This document shows, one piece after another, positions 8,787 to 18,306 of a stretch of 64,000 bases of DNA (positions within the stretch are counted from its first letter, which is position 1; each line of letters starts with the position of its first letter). Source of the DNA: Aporhodopirellula sallentina SM41 (GTDB taxonomy: Bacteria > Planctomycetota > Planctomycetia > Pirellulales > Pirellulaceae); assembly GCF_000346505.1 (NCBI RefSeq), contig NZ_ANOH01000223.1:1-64000 (forward strand), read 5' to 3'. Both the position numbers and the translations under genes were made by a program. Below the pieces are notes generated by a model. It saw only the letters and a program-made list of their open reading frames with translations, had not been told where the DNA came from and did not search any database.

Positions 8787-11700
8787 ATGGCGACATCCCA
8801 TCGATCTCACTCTTCTGCAATTGCCCCAATGCTGCCATCCCGCCATTTGGCTCGCTTGAAAACGTCTGCACGAAACACACCGCGTCTGTGGGGTAGAGTT
8901 CGTCCCCTCGACCTCTGGTTCATGCTTGCGCTCCTAATCATGGGCACGCCCACGGCGAGGGGTGAGGGTGAACCTGCGGCGGACTTCGTCAATCAACTCC
9001 GAGCGGTTGGTTACTACGACATGGCACTCGCCTATCTCGACAGGCTCGATCAGTATCCCGGCGTCGATTCGGCATACGTCACTACCGTGCCGTTGGAAAA
9101 GGCGCAAACCTACATCGACTCCGCCGTCGCGGCTCGATCCGTGGACCGGCGCGACGAGTTGTTCTCGAATGCAGAAACGGAATTGCAAGCCTTTCTGAAA
9201 AATCATCCGAGCAACCCACGAGCCTCCGAAGCACGTTCGCAGTTGGGCAAATTGCGGATGTTCCGTGCGTCGCAGTTCATGACCGACGACGCCAATAGCA
9301 CCAACCGTCGCAAGGCACGAGAGCTATATCAAGCCGCCGCGGATACATTCGACAGCATCATCGCCGACCTGAAAGGCAGGCTGCAGAAAATGCAAGGTGC
9401 AAAGATTGACCCAAAAAAGGAGCCGGAAAAAGCGGCTCGTCGCGACCAGTATCGTTTTGAGTTCTTGATGGCCCAACACAACGCCGGGGAAGCCCGGTTG
9501 ATGTCGGCCGAGACATTCGAAGATCCGACGAAGGATGCCACCAAACAACTCAACGAAGCCTTACAGATCTACACTGATTTAAGTGAGAAGTACAACTCGT
9601 ACGTTCAAGGTGCCAACGCGTATTACTCCCGTGGTCGCGTTGAAAAGACGCTCGGCAAACGTGACGAGGCGTACGGCAGCTTTTCACGGATGCTCGAACA
9701 AGCCGACGTTGATGAATTGCGTGAAGCTAAAATTGGCGCGGCAACCGAATTGATCGACCTCATTCTTTCCGAAGAAGAGAACGACTACCAGGAAGCGATC
9801 ACAATCGGGACACCCATTCAACGTTCGTTACGTCCGAACGAAGAGAAATCGCAAGGTGCACAGAGCCTACGCGTAGCACTCGCGCGAGCGTATCTCGCCA
9901 AGAGCAAAGACAAGAAGAATACGAAAGCCAATGAACGCAAACGGGCGGTATCGGACGCCCGCAAATTGTTGCTGCAGGCGAAAAAGATTCCGGGATCACA
10001 TGAAGAAGAAACAATCGGTTTGCTCGCTGACCTCGGTATCGACGCAGCGGCCACCGAAGAAACCGCTGAAATGCCGACGGCCGATGATCCAAAGAACTTC
10101 GAAGAGGCACTGGTTTCGGCTCGACAGGTTTTCCAAACCGTGCAAACAATTTCAGAACAAATCGATGCACTGAAAAAACAAGGCGGTCAGAAAGAACAGG
10201 TTCAGCCACTCGAGGACAGTATTTCGGCGGCTCGTCAAACCGGCATCGTCATTCTAAGCCGCGGGCTGTCGATGATCCGCCCGGACACGGACACCACCGC
10301 GATCAACGAAGCACGACAGTTTCTTGCTTACCTGTTGTTGCAAAACAAAAACTACCGTGACAGTTACGTCGTTGGCAGGTTCCTCTCTCAGTTCGCACCG
10401 GGATCCGAAACGGGACTCAGTGGCGGCCTAATCGCATTGAACTCGGCGCAACAAATCATCGCTACGGAAGGAACCGGCGGCGATTTCTGGGTCGAGGAAA
10501 TCAAATCACTCGGTGATTACCTAGTGGAAAAGTGGCCAGACAACCCGAAAGCGGCTTCCGCCAAGGGCATTTCCATCGTCATGGCGATGGAGAAAGGTAA
10601 CCTCGACGAAGCCAAACGCTTGATCGACGCGATGCCAAACGGCCCCGAGCAGGCGAAGTTCCGGCGTTTGCTTGGACAACTCTACTGGAACGATTCGCTC
10701 AAACTGCGTCGCGAAGACAAACCGCAAGAAGCCGACAAGTTGCTCGGTATCGCGTCCACGGAACTGACCGGCGGACTTGAGCAGATCTCTGGCGGCCTCG
10801 TTGATGAGGAAGCGATGAAAGCGGCAGTGATCTTGGCAAAGATTCACCTCAAACGTGATCAACCGAACGACGCAGTCAAAGCACTCGATCATCCTAAATA
10901 CGGAGCGATCACGGTCCTCAAGAAATTGAGCGCACCTTCGGATGACTTTTTGTTCGATCTGTATCGCACTGAATTGCAGGCGGTTGTCGGCAAGATGACA
11001 TCGTCGGGAGGCAACCAAGAAAAACTGCTCGAGCGTGCTTCCAAAACGATCGACAATTTGCAGAAGACTGCCGCCGACGCGGAAGGCAAGAAAAAGCTGG
11101 TTGGCACCTTTCGGGTATTGGCATCCGACATCCAAGAGCAAATCAAAAACGCGCCGCCCGCACGGCAGGAACAGTTGATCGATGCGTTCAACGTTTTCCT
11201 ATCGAGGATCGCTACGATCGCGGACGACGACGTCACGCTGCTATGGGTTGGGCAAACCATGTTGGGCATGGCTGAGTCGGCCATTCCACCGGGACAAAAC
11301 AAGGCTGGAGGACAAGCCGCCGAACTGCTGACAACCGCAATTGAGACGTTCAAAACGTTGAAACAAAAGCCGAACGCGTCCGACACGATACCGTTCATGT
11401 TGGGCAAGTCGTTGCGGTTGCAAGGCAAGTACTCAGCTTCTCTTAGCGAGTACCGCGAGATTCTGGCAAAGAAACCAACGATGATCGACGCTCAAGAAGA
11501 AGGCGCTCTTGCCTACGAACAGTGGGCGGCGACGTTGGCTCCCAAGTACCGTCCCAGCGCGTACAAAGCGGCATTGAGCGGAGGGAAGAAAGGCATCATC
11601 TGGGGTTGGGGAAAAATCAGTCAAATGACCCAACGAAACCCTGCCTTCCGCGATCGATTCTTTCGGGCTCGCTACCACGTCGCGCTATGCCGCTTCGAGC

Positions 11701-11879
11701 AAGGACAGGCGGCCGATGACAAACGTGTGATCCAGCAAGCCGCTCGGGACATCACGAGTCTTTCCGCTCTGTATCCCGAGATGGGTGGGGCCAATCAATA
11801 CCGAGAGTTCAATGCACTTCTGAAGAAAATCCAAGTCGCACTGGGTGAGAATCCCGAGGGTCTTCCGCCGCCCGCCTAG
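8787..11879 (+). CDS. Large exported tetratricopeptide-repeat protein
   Basis: 1030 residues from ATG 8787, preceded by AGGAG at 8771-8775; the longer frame adds 27 residues without features. A hydrophobic signal or anchor (LWFMLALLIMGTPTARG) lies at about residues 44-60. The remainder is helical with many TPR-like pairs, for example GYYDMALAYLDRLDQYPG, LFSNAETELQAFLKNHPSNPRA, YYSRGRVEKTLGKRDEAYGSFSRML and LGKSLRLQGKYSASLSEYREILAKKP. Likely a periplasmic or surface scaffold. A second, shorter exported TPR protein follows 91 bp later, and the two are probably co-transcribed. No enzymatic domain is seen. Confidence 0.85.
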   Translation: MATSHRSHSSAIAPMLPSRHLARLKTSARNTPRLWGRVRPLDLWFMLALLIMGTPTARGEGEPAADFVNQLRAVGYYDMALAYLDRLDQYPGVDSAYVTTVPLEKAQTYIDSAVAARSVDRRDELFSNAETELQAFLKNHPSNPRASEARSQLGKLRMFRASQFMTDDANSTNRRKARELYQAAADTFDSIIADLKGRLQKMQGAKIDPKKEPEKAARRDQYRFEFLMAQHNAGEARLMSAETFEDPTKDATKQLNEALQIYTDLSEKYNSYVQGANAYYSRGRVEKTLGKRDEAYGSFSRMLEQADVDELREAKIGAATELIDLILSEEENDYQEAITIGTPIQRSLRPNEEKSQGAQSLRVALARAYLAKSKDKKNTKANERKRAVSDARKLLLQAKKIPGSHEEETIGLLADLGIDAAATEETAEMPTADDPKNFEEALVSARQVFQTVQTISEQIDALKKQGGQKEQVQPLEDSISAARQTGIVILSRGLSMIRPDTDTTAINEARQFLAYLLLQNKNYRDSYVVGRFLSQFAPGSETGLSGGLIALNSAQQIIATEGTGGDFWVEEIKSLGDYLVEKWPDNPKAASAKGISIVMAMEKGNLDEAKRLIDAMPNGPEQAKFRRLLGQLYWNDSLKLRREDKPQEADKLLGIASTELTGGLEQISGGLVDEEAMKAAVILAKIHLKRDQPNDAVKALDHPKYGAITVLKKLSAPSDDFLFDLYRTELQAVVGKMTSSGGNQEKLLERASKTIDNLQKTAADAEGKKKLVGTFRVLASDIQEQIKNAPPARQEQLIDAFNVFLSRIATIADDDVTLLWVGQTMLGMAESAIPPGQNKAGGQAAELLTTAIETFKTLKQKPNASDTIPFMLGKSLRLQGKYSASLSEYREILAKKPTMIDAQEEGALAYEQWAATLAPKYRPSAYKAALSGGKKGIIWGWGKISQMTQRNPAFRDRFFRARYHVALCRFEQGQAADDKRVIQQAARDITSLSALYPEMGGANQYREFNALLKKIQVALGENPEGLPPPA

Positions 11880-11970
11880 CCGCGTTTGACAACAAACTCT
11901 CTTGGGTGAACCTTTTCATAAGGGACGCACCATCAAAATACGACCACATCCATTAACGATATTCAATTTC

Positions 11971-13005
11971 ATGCTTCCTTCTCAACTTCGTTTTACCGCA
12001 TCGTTCGCTGTCTTGCTTACGCTCGCGCTTGCAAACAGCGGGTTCGCTCAAACGGACCGTGTCTACCCGAATGACGGAGACGCCGTGATCGGCAAGGTGA
12101 AAGACATCACAAAGAATGAAGTCGTTATCACCGCGGGTGGAAAAGACCAAAACATCTCATCGAGCGACATCCGCAGAATCTTGTTCCAGGGTGACCCGGC
12201 GGAACTCACTCGCGCTCGCGAGTTGATCATGGACGGTCAATACGACCAAGCCTTCGATGAACTCAAACAACTCGACATCTCCAAGCTGCCACGACAATTC
12301 ATCAAAGCTGACGCCCAATTCTATCTCGCGTTGTCCCAAGGACAGATGGCGTTGTCGGGGCAGGGCGATCTGAACAAATCTACCGCGGACGCGATTGAGT
12401 TTGCAAAAAACAACTCCAACTCATGGCACTTTTACCCCGCCATGAAATTGCTCGGGGACCTCGCCAAAGCACTCGGCAACTATGAGAAGGCGGCGCAGTT
12501 CTACGGGTACCTGCGTAGCGCTCCCTCCCGTAACCTTCAGATTGAATCGGTCTATCTCGGAGGCATGGTGAAACTCGCCCAAGATGACCTCTCGGGGGCC
12601 AGCAGTGATCTCGGTAAGGTTGCCGGCATCAAACCAAATAGTCCCGAGGAAAGTCGTTTGCAAACCTTGGCTAAAGCAGCACTCGCCGTGGTCGCCGCCA
12701 AACAGGGAAACGGCAAAGAAGCCATCGAGATGGTCAACAAGCTTATCGAGAAACTCAATCCGACCGACACGCAAACCGCAGCGACCATCTACAACGCACA
12801 GGGCGAGAGCTTCGCAGCGTTGGGTGATGACGAGGGGGCGTTACTAGCATACCTGCACACGCAATTGATGTATTCCATGCACGCCGCCGAACACTCGGAG
12901 GCACTCAAGAAACTGGTGGAGTTGTGGAACAAGGTTGGAAAGCCCGATCGCGCCGCTCAAGCTCGTGGGGAATTGCAACAACGCTATCCTGGTCTCGCCG
13001 GCTAG
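11971..13005 (+). CDS. Exported TPR-like protein
   Basis: 344 residues from ATG 11971, chosen because the signal peptide MLPSQLRFTASFAVLLTLALANSGFAQ begins there (cleavage after GFA); the longer frame from TTG 11902 has none. The first mature section (about 27-75) resembles a small beta domain (DGDAVIGKVKDITKNEVVITAGG) and is followed by TPR-like helices (YDQAFDELKQLD, ALGNYEKAAQFYGYLRS, AAIYN..ESFAALGDDEGALLAYLHT). It follows the large TPR gene and likely works with it in the cell envelope. Specific function unknown. Confidence 0.85.
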   Translation: MLPSQLRFTASFAVLLTLALANSGFAQTDRVYPNDGDAVIGKVKDITKNEVVITAGGKDQNISSSDIRRILFQGDPAELTRARELIMDGQYDQAFDELKQLDISKLPRQFIKADAQFYLALSQGQMALSGQGDLNKSTADAIEFAKNNSNSWHFYPAMKLLGDLAKALGNYEKAAQFYGYLRSAPSRNLQIESVYLGGMVKLAQDDLSGASSDLGKVAGIKPNSPEESRLQTLAKAALAVVAAKQGNGKEAIEMVNKLIEKLNPTDTQTAATIYNAQGESFAALGDDEGALLAYLHTQLMYSMHAAEHSEALKKLVELWNKVGKPDRAAQARGELQQRYPGLAG

Positions 13006-13636
13006 GCATTCCTCACGCGGTAAACTCAACCAAATCAACCCAGGTTAACTCTGCCTGGTTCGGGAATCTCACATGAGGTTAGAAACGCAGCTCGTTGATT
13101 TGCCCGTCTGGATGTGGAAGACCGAATCGACGTTTCGCAGGAGCGAAACCATGCCTGGGCACTGCAGCGTGGAATGGTACTCACGCTGCCGACGGGTCTC
13201 ACACCATGATTGTGTCATATAAAAGCAAAAAGTGATATCAGACTGATTCATTCTGAGCGTCTTTTCGTCGCATCTCTCTTGCGATGATCGAGTGAAAACA
13301 CCGGGTTAAACCTTACTTAACCGGCGCGTCTTCTCATGTTTTCGCTGCGACTTTACCGGTTGTTTCAATTCATGCGCATCGACCAACGCTTTAGCAAAAA
13401 ATTGGTGAGCCTCGGCATCTTTTGGGCCATCAACAAATTTGTGAAGTCGATAAGTGAGTTTGTAAGCCACGCGTTTCATCGGAATCGATTCCGGCGATGC
13501 GTCGAGGCCATAACCACCTCGAAAGAACATATGGCCGGTCGCTTCGCCCCACACCGGTTACCAAGCCATCGTTCCCCCATGGCGGCGAGGTATTTTTCGC
13601 CTAATAAACCCATTAATAGGGAAGGAACTCAATCTA
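13006..13636. other. 631-bp gene-free region before the porin gene
   Basis: No open frame here has family features; two overlapping short frames on opposite strands (about 13306-13554 and 13336 onward) look non-coding. A bulged hairpin, AACCCAGG at 13037-13044 with CCTGGTT at 13054-13060, lies 32 bp after the TPR stop and may end that transcript, though no T run follows. AGGA at about 13622 is the ribosome-binding site of the porin gene. The length suggests a long regulated 5' leader for the porin, but no known riboswitch was recognised. Confidence 0.45.
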
Positions 13637-15277
13637 ATGGTTTCTACATTCAGCCGCCGACGGCGAATGATTTTTGCAGCGTTGTCCTCCATGGCGGTCG
13701 CCGGAATCTCGGGCGACGCCGCTCGGGCGCAAGAGATCAGTGAACTCGGACTCCAGCCGGTAATTCTCCAAACCGCTGGGGCAGAGGAAGCACCTATCGC
13801 TGCCGAGGTTGCAGCGCAAGCAGAAGTCGCCGCGCCGATCGCGCCTGCTCCGATCTCGGAGCCGTACTACGTGGAGCAACCTGCTGTTTCGTACGCTCCT
13901 GCTTCAACGTGCAATTGTGCAGCCGTCGCTAAGAAGAAAGAAGCGGCGATGGGCAAGATGAAGAAGGCATACGCCGGCGTGTTCTACGCCAATGACTTCT
14001 CATACTTGAACGATCCTTACTACGATGGGCCGAGTTTCTTTGGCGATCACTTCAAGAACCTTCAAACGCCTTTGGGCAAGTTGGATCTCGGTGGTGAAAC
14101 CCGGTATCGCTATCACAACGAGCGAAACCACCGCGGTGTTGGAATCACCGGACGTGATGACAACTTCTGGCTGTCCCGTACGCGTTTGTACGCCGACTGG
14201 GAAGTATGCGACAACATCCGCGTCTACGGTGAAATGCTGAACGCTGAATCGATGGGCGAACAGTTCGCACCGCGACCGATCGAAGAGCAAGACGCCGACA
14301 TCCAAAACCTGTTCGTCGACCTGACTTTGTTCGACGGAGACCATGGCAAATTGACGACCCGCGTTGGTCGCCAAGAACTCGTCTATGGTGCTCAGCGAAC
14401 GATCTCGCCTTTGGACTGGGCCAACACACGTCGTACGTTTGAAGGTATTCGGGGTCTGTACCAAAACGGTGACACCTCGATCGACGCCTTCTGGACCAAC
14501 TTCGTTCCTGTCGATCCAGATGACGCCGACGAAGCCAACTACGACATTCAATTCTACGGTGCCTACGCGACTCAGAAAAACACTGCGTTGGGTACGATGG
14601 AAGCCTACTGGTTGGGTTCAGACAACAGTGACATCGGATTCAGCTACCAAACCGTTGGTAGCCGCGTCAGCGGTAAGACGGACGGTGGCATCCTCTACGA
14701 CTTCGAAGGTGCCTACCAATTCGGTGAAGACGCGACCGCGTTCGACCACAACGCCGGATTCTTCACCGGTGGTCTCGGTCGCAAGATCGAAACCAACTTC
14801 CTCAGCCCAACCGTTTGGTTCTACTACGACTGGGCCTCAGGTGAAGACGATTTCGATCAAGTCGGACGAGCAGACGGCGGATACGATCACCTCTACCCAT
14901 TGGCTCACAAGTACAACGGTTTCATGGACTTGTTCGGTCGACGCAACCTGCACGACATCAACGTGTTCTCACTGACGCCGTTGACCAAAAAGGTCTCGAT
15001 GATCTTGTGGTATCACTACTTCCGATTGGATCAAGCGACAACGCCATACAGCGTAGTCATGACTCCTTACAACACCGCCACCCCAGCAAACTCGAAAGAC
15101 CTTGGTAGCGAAATCGACGTTCTGTTCAACATCAACTTGAACGCTCGCAACAACGTCTTGCTCGGGTACTCGCACTTCGCTGGCGGCGACTACTACAAGG
15201 AGACAGCTGCTCCTGTCACGCTCGACGGCGACTACGATGCCGACTTCTTCTACTTCCAATACACGACCCGGTATTAA
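13637..15277 (+). CDS. Outer-membrane porin of the alginate-export type
   Basis: 546 residues. Signal peptide at about 1-31 (RRRRMIFAALSSMAVAG ... ARAQ), then an Ala/Pro/Glu-rich linker with a CNC motif near residue 94, then a beta-barrel from about 120. The barrel shows alternating aromatic strands: LGGETRYRYHNERN, FWLSRTRLYADWEVCDNIRVYGEM, TTRVGRQELVYGAQRTISPLDWANTRRTFEGIRG. It ends in an aromatic residue (FFYFQYTTRY), as outer-membrane proteins usually do. This matches alginate_exp/porin-like barrels of Gram-negative bacteria. It is monocistronic, with an AGGA site before ATG 13637 and a strong terminator after. Transported substrate unknown. Confidence 0.88.
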   Translation: MVSTFSRRRRMIFAALSSMAVAGISGDAARAQEISELGLQPVILQTAGAEEAPIAAEVAAQAEVAAPIAPAPISEPYYVEQPAVSYAPASTCNCAAVAKKKEAAMGKMKKAYAGVFYANDFSYLNDPYYDGPSFFGDHFKNLQTPLGKLDLGGETRYRYHNERNHRGVGITGRDDNFWLSRTRLYADWEVCDNIRVYGEMLNAESMGEQFAPRPIEEQDADIQNLFVDLTLFDGDHGKLTTRVGRQELVYGAQRTISPLDWANTRRTFEGIRGLYQNGDTSIDAFWTNFVPVDPDDADEANYDIQFYGAYATQKNTALGTMEAYWLGSDNSDIGFSYQTVGSRVSGKTDGGILYDFEGAYQFGEDATAFDHNAGFFTGGLGRKIETNFLSPTVWFYYDWASGEDDFDQVGRADGGYDHLYPLAHKYNGFMDLFGRRNLHDINVFSLTPLTKKVSMILWYHYFRLDQATTPYSVVMTPYNTATPANSKDLGSEIDVLFNINLNARNNVLLGYSHFAGGDYYKETAAPVTLDGDYDADFFYFQYTTRY

Positions 15278-15323
15278 TCCACCGAGTCGAGGTCTTTCCT
15301 CACCAAGGTAGATTGTCACAGAA

Positions 15324-15359
15324 GCGGCCGTCCGAACTTTTTCGGGCGGTCGCTTTTTT
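15324..15359 (+). terminator. Intrinsic terminator after the porin gene
   Basis: GCGGCCGTCCGAA at 15324-15336 pairs with TTCGGGCGGTCGC at 15341-15353 (two G-T wobbles) around a four-base loop, followed by six T at 15354-15359. It lies 47 bp after the porin stop and also separates it from the convergent ClC gene. Confidence 0.88.
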
Positions 15360-15381
15360 CGTATCCACGCGAACTCGGTGC

Positions 15382-17247
15382 TTAGGAAGCAGGCACGTCC
15401 TCCTCTTCTTTCGCTTCGCGTTTGAGTTCCATCACACGTTGGTTGTACGCGGCGATCGTCTCGCGACGTCGAAGCATCCCGAGCAAAACGCCTGGACGTG
15501 CACTGTCGATCACCGGCAGTTCGTCGAGATCGTGAGACGTGAACCGCAGAAGCGCGGTATTGAGATCATCATCCGGAGCGACCGACATGAAGTTGTCGGT
15601 CATCACGTCGCGGGCAACCGCCAATTTCCAAATACTCTCGTCGTACAGGTAGGCCCGCACGTCGTTGTCGCTGAAAATGCCCACGACTTTCTGATCGGCG
15701 TTGATGACCGGGAAGTAATGCTGGTTGCTGTATGCCAGTCGATGAACGATATCCTCGACGGTCATTCCTTCGGGGATCATCGTGACCTTGCGATCTCGTT
15801 GATAGATATCTTTGACCTGCAAGCCTTCCAAAACATCGACGATGAAGTCGCCACGGTGAGCCATCGAATCCATCCGCGTGGGTGCTTGTTTTTGATACAA
15901 CCGAAATCGGTGGCTCATTACAAACGTGGAGGTGGAAACCAACATCGTCGGCAACAACAGTCCGTAGTCACCGGTCAACGCACGGACCATGATGATCGTG
16001 GAAATCGGTGCCCGCGCGATACCGGAAAAGAAACCCGCCATTCCCACAACAGCGAACGCTTCGGGCTCGGTAACGACATTCGGGAATGCGGATTGAAACG
16101 CCAAACCGACCGCCGCACCGGTGCATCCACCGATGACCATCGACGGACCGAAAACACCTCCGGAACCTCCCGACCCGATGGTCAGCGACGTGGTTACGAT
16201 CTTTGCCAACGCGATCGTGATTAGCAGCGGAATGCCCAGGTTCGTCGCCGACGTCACGGCAACCTGCAGGCTGCCGTACCCCGTACCGAGCACACCGAGG
16301 ACTGCCTGGTCCCCGTCATAGATGTGCAGCAACCCGATGCCGATCAATCCCGCCATTGCCGCTCCAATCGCGGGGCGCACGTGCGGCACGATCGGCAAAT
16401 GATGGAACAACTTCTGCGTGCCATAGAACGCTTTGACATACATCACTCCGACGATGACGAGCACCAACGCCAACGCAACGTAAGCGATCAGTTCCAACGG
16501 AGACACAAAATTGTGCTGCAGTTGCGAACCGAAAATCGGAATAAACCTGATTTCGGTAGGAAGCGATTGCACATACACGCTGTACGCAACCACCGAAGCC
16601 GCCGCGGCGGGCACCAACACGTCCGCCTCGAGATCCGCGTCGCTGTAGAGAATCTCTGCCGCGAAAACCGCCCCTGCCAACGGCGCTCGGAAGATCGCCC
16701 CGATTCCGGCCCCCATCCCCGCAGCCAGCATGATGCGTCGTTCCCGGTTGGAGAGCTTCATCGTCGTGCCCAACCATGACCCAAATCCCGCACCGATCTG
16801 GGCAATCGGACCTTCGCGGCCACCCGAACCGCCGGTACCCAAGGTGATCGCGGAAGTGATGGTTTTGATCAGCGGGACGCGTGCCCGCATCTTGCCGCGT
16901 TTGTTATGGAAGGAGTCAATCGCGGCGTCGGTTCCATGACCTTCCGCTTCGGGGGCAAACGTGTAAACGATGACACCCGAAACCAACCCGCCGAGCGTCA
17001 CCACCAACACCAGCATCCACGGCGAAAACGTGTGCTCGGCGTGATCAAACCGTGCGTGCTCGCCCGCCGCCTCGAGCGGGGTGTAGCCGGCAAACTGAGT
17101 CAATGTGAACCGAGTCACACTTTGGCCAACCACATCGAACGCAATCGCACCCAAGCCCGCAACGAGCCCGACCAGAGAGGCGAGCAAGATCCACTTGCCG
17201 AGCGAATGAAGTTCGTGATCCTTGACGAGTTTGCGAACGCTGTCCAC
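15382..17247 (-). CDS. ClC-family chloride channel/antiporter with two CBS domains
   Basis: About 622 residues if read from GTG 17247; the open frame continues to 17367, but that extension is Arg/Cys-rich and abuts short repeats, so the nearer start is preferred. The ClC membrane domain (about 15-430) shows GTGGSGGREGPIAQIGAG, the selectivity-filter GREGP motif, and a second SGGSGGVFGPSMVIGG motif. A C-terminal pair of CBS domains (about 450-600) includes VTMIPEGMTVEDIVHRL and YFPVINADQKVVGIFSDNDV. Probable anion transporter regulated by nucleotide binding at the CBS pair. Whether it is a channel or a proton-coupled exchanger cannot be told. Convergent with the porin gene. Confidence 0.93.
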   Translation of the reverse strand: MDSVRKLVKDHELHSLGKWILLASLVGLVAGLGAIAFDVVGQSVTRFTLTQFAGYTPLEAAGEHARFDHAEHTFSPWMLVLVVTLGGLVSGVIVYTFAPEAEGHGTDAAIDSFHNKRGKMRARVPLIKTITSAITLGTGGSGGREGPIAQIGAGFGSWLGTTMKLSNRERRIMLAAGMGAGIGAIFRAPLAGAVFAAEILYSDADLEADVLVPAAAASVVAYSVYVQSLPTEIRFIPIFGSQLQHNFVSPLELIAYVALALVLVIVGVMYVKAFYGTQKLFHHLPIVPHVRPAIGAAMAGLIGIGLLHIYDGDQAVLGVLGTGYGSLQVAVTSATNLGIPLLITIALAKIVTTSLTIGSGGSGGVFGPSMVIGGCTGAAVGLAFQSAFPNVVTEPEAFAVVGMAGFFSGIARAPISTIIMVRALTGDYGLLLPTMLVSTSTFVMSHRFRLYQKQAPTRMDSMAHRGDFIVDVLEGLQVKDIYQRDRKVTMIPEGMTVEDIVHRLAYSNQHYFPVINADQKVVGIFSDNDVRAYLYDESIWKLAVARDVMTDNFMSVAPDDDLNTALLRFTSHDLDELPVIDSARPGVLLGMLRRRETIAAYNQRVMELKREAKEEEDVPAS

Positions 17248-17362
17248 GTGAACGGTAACTTTGCAGGGGATGGTGTTGAGAAGGAGCGCCGAACGTCGGG
17301 CACAACACGGTCGGGTCCAACGTTTGGCAATTCTTTGATCGGCAGAGCTCTTTGAGAGGCAC

Positions 17363-17414
17363 TGCACTTCGAAAGACGCTGTACTTTTGAAAGACGCAGC
17401 ACTTTGAAAGACGC
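17363..17414. repeat. Three short tandem repeats upstream of the ClC gene
   Basis: Three imperfect copies of a 17-18 bp unit lie head to tail: TGCACTTCGAAAGACGC (17363), TGTACTTTTGAAAGACGC (17380) and AGCACTTTGAAAGACGC (17398), all ending in GAAAGACGC. A weaker fourth match precedes them. They sit in the region upstream of the ClC gene and could be a regulator-binding array or a simple slippage tract. Confidence 0.7.
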
Positions 17415-17494
17415 TGCGATCAGTAAAAGGCAGTACGAAATTGCTGCACCTCGGCGAGCCCGACCGAACAGCCTAGCAGTATCCGTTCGGCTGG

Positions 17495-18238
17495 CTATCC
17501 GGGGATTCCCAATTGTTGTTTTAACGCCTCCGGTATTCCGATATCGATCAATTCCAGGTCACCAAGGTAGGGGTCAGCCTGGGGGTTCGTCATGCCAGTT
17601 TTCGGCGTCACGAACGTCAACGTGAGGTCGGCACGAAAGGTCGGGTCCGACGGCTCTCCGGTGTCACCGTCGAGCCCCGATGGAATATCGATTGCCACTC
17701 GGGTTGCCCCTTCGACACCGTCGGTGCCTGGCTCACGCGTCTCATTTGCCGCTCGAATCGCTTCCGCGAAAGGAGACCGCGGGGCACCTTTGGCACCCGT
17801 TCCCAAAAGTGCGTCGATGATCATCCCGCGGTGGGATCTGATTTTGGCCACCGCCGTCTCGGCATCGGCGGTCTCCATTGGAACACCATCGCTGAGTGCA
17901 TCTTCGTAGCTCTGTTTGGCGTCGCCGGACAACCTATCCGGATCGACCAGAGAGATCACGGCGACATCAAAGCCCGCCTCCGACAGGCATTTGGCGATGA
18001 CGTACCCGTCGCCTCCGTTGTTACCCGCCCCGGCTAAGATCAGCGTCGATGGGCCGTTTTCGGACAGTTCCCGCTGTACGCGATCGGCACATGCTCGGCC
18101 CGCGTTTCGCATCAGTTCGATGCCGGGGATCGAGAACTGTTCGATCGCGATCCGGTCCACCTCTCTCGACTGCGCGACGGAAAAAACCGGCCAATTTCGC
18201 TCGGTCGCCTCGGCGACAGGTATGGATCTTTTCGACAT
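17495..18238 (-). CDS. nnrE: NAD(P)H-hydrate epimerase
   Basis: 247 residues from ATG 18238, chosen for its GAGGTGG Shine-Dalgarno sequence 5 nt upstream; a longer frame adds 25 residues with no features. The YjeF N-terminal domain repairs NAD(P)HX by epimerising the R form. Motifs visible are LMRNAGRACAD, the ADP-binding LILAGAGNNGGDGYVIA, IIDALLGTGAKG and VAIDIPSGLDGDTGE. Only the epimerase domain is present; the C-terminal NAD(P)HX dehydratase domain often fused to it is missing and must be elsewhere or absent. Upstream on the same strand is a DUF429 protein gene. Confidence 0.92.
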   Translation of the reverse strand: MSKRSIPVAEATERNWPVFSVAQSREVDRIAIEQFSIPGIELMRNAGRACADRVQRELSENGPSTLILAGAGNNGGDGYVIAKCLSEAGFDVAVISLVDPDRLSGDAKQSYEDALSDGVPMETADAETAVAKIRSHRGMIIDALLGTGAKGAPRSPFAEAIRAANETREPGTDGVEGATRVAIDIPSGLDGDTGEPSDPTFRADLTLTFVTPKTGMTNPQADPYLGDLELIDIGIPEALKQQLGIPG

Positions 18239-18306
18239 GTTCCACCTCGATTTCATTCTATGCAAAGTCGAGCACCTCTTTGGCGCACCGCTGCTCATGC
18301 GACGTG

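Noticed and set aside
13336-13743. 135-residue plus-strand frame before the porin
   Set aside because: Runs into the porin start in another frame and has no family features; also overlaps an opposing short frame.
15313-16224. 303-residue plus-strand open frame over the ClC gene
   Set aside because: It lies wholly antisense to the conserved ClC/CBS coding sequence and shows no family motif; a shadow frame.
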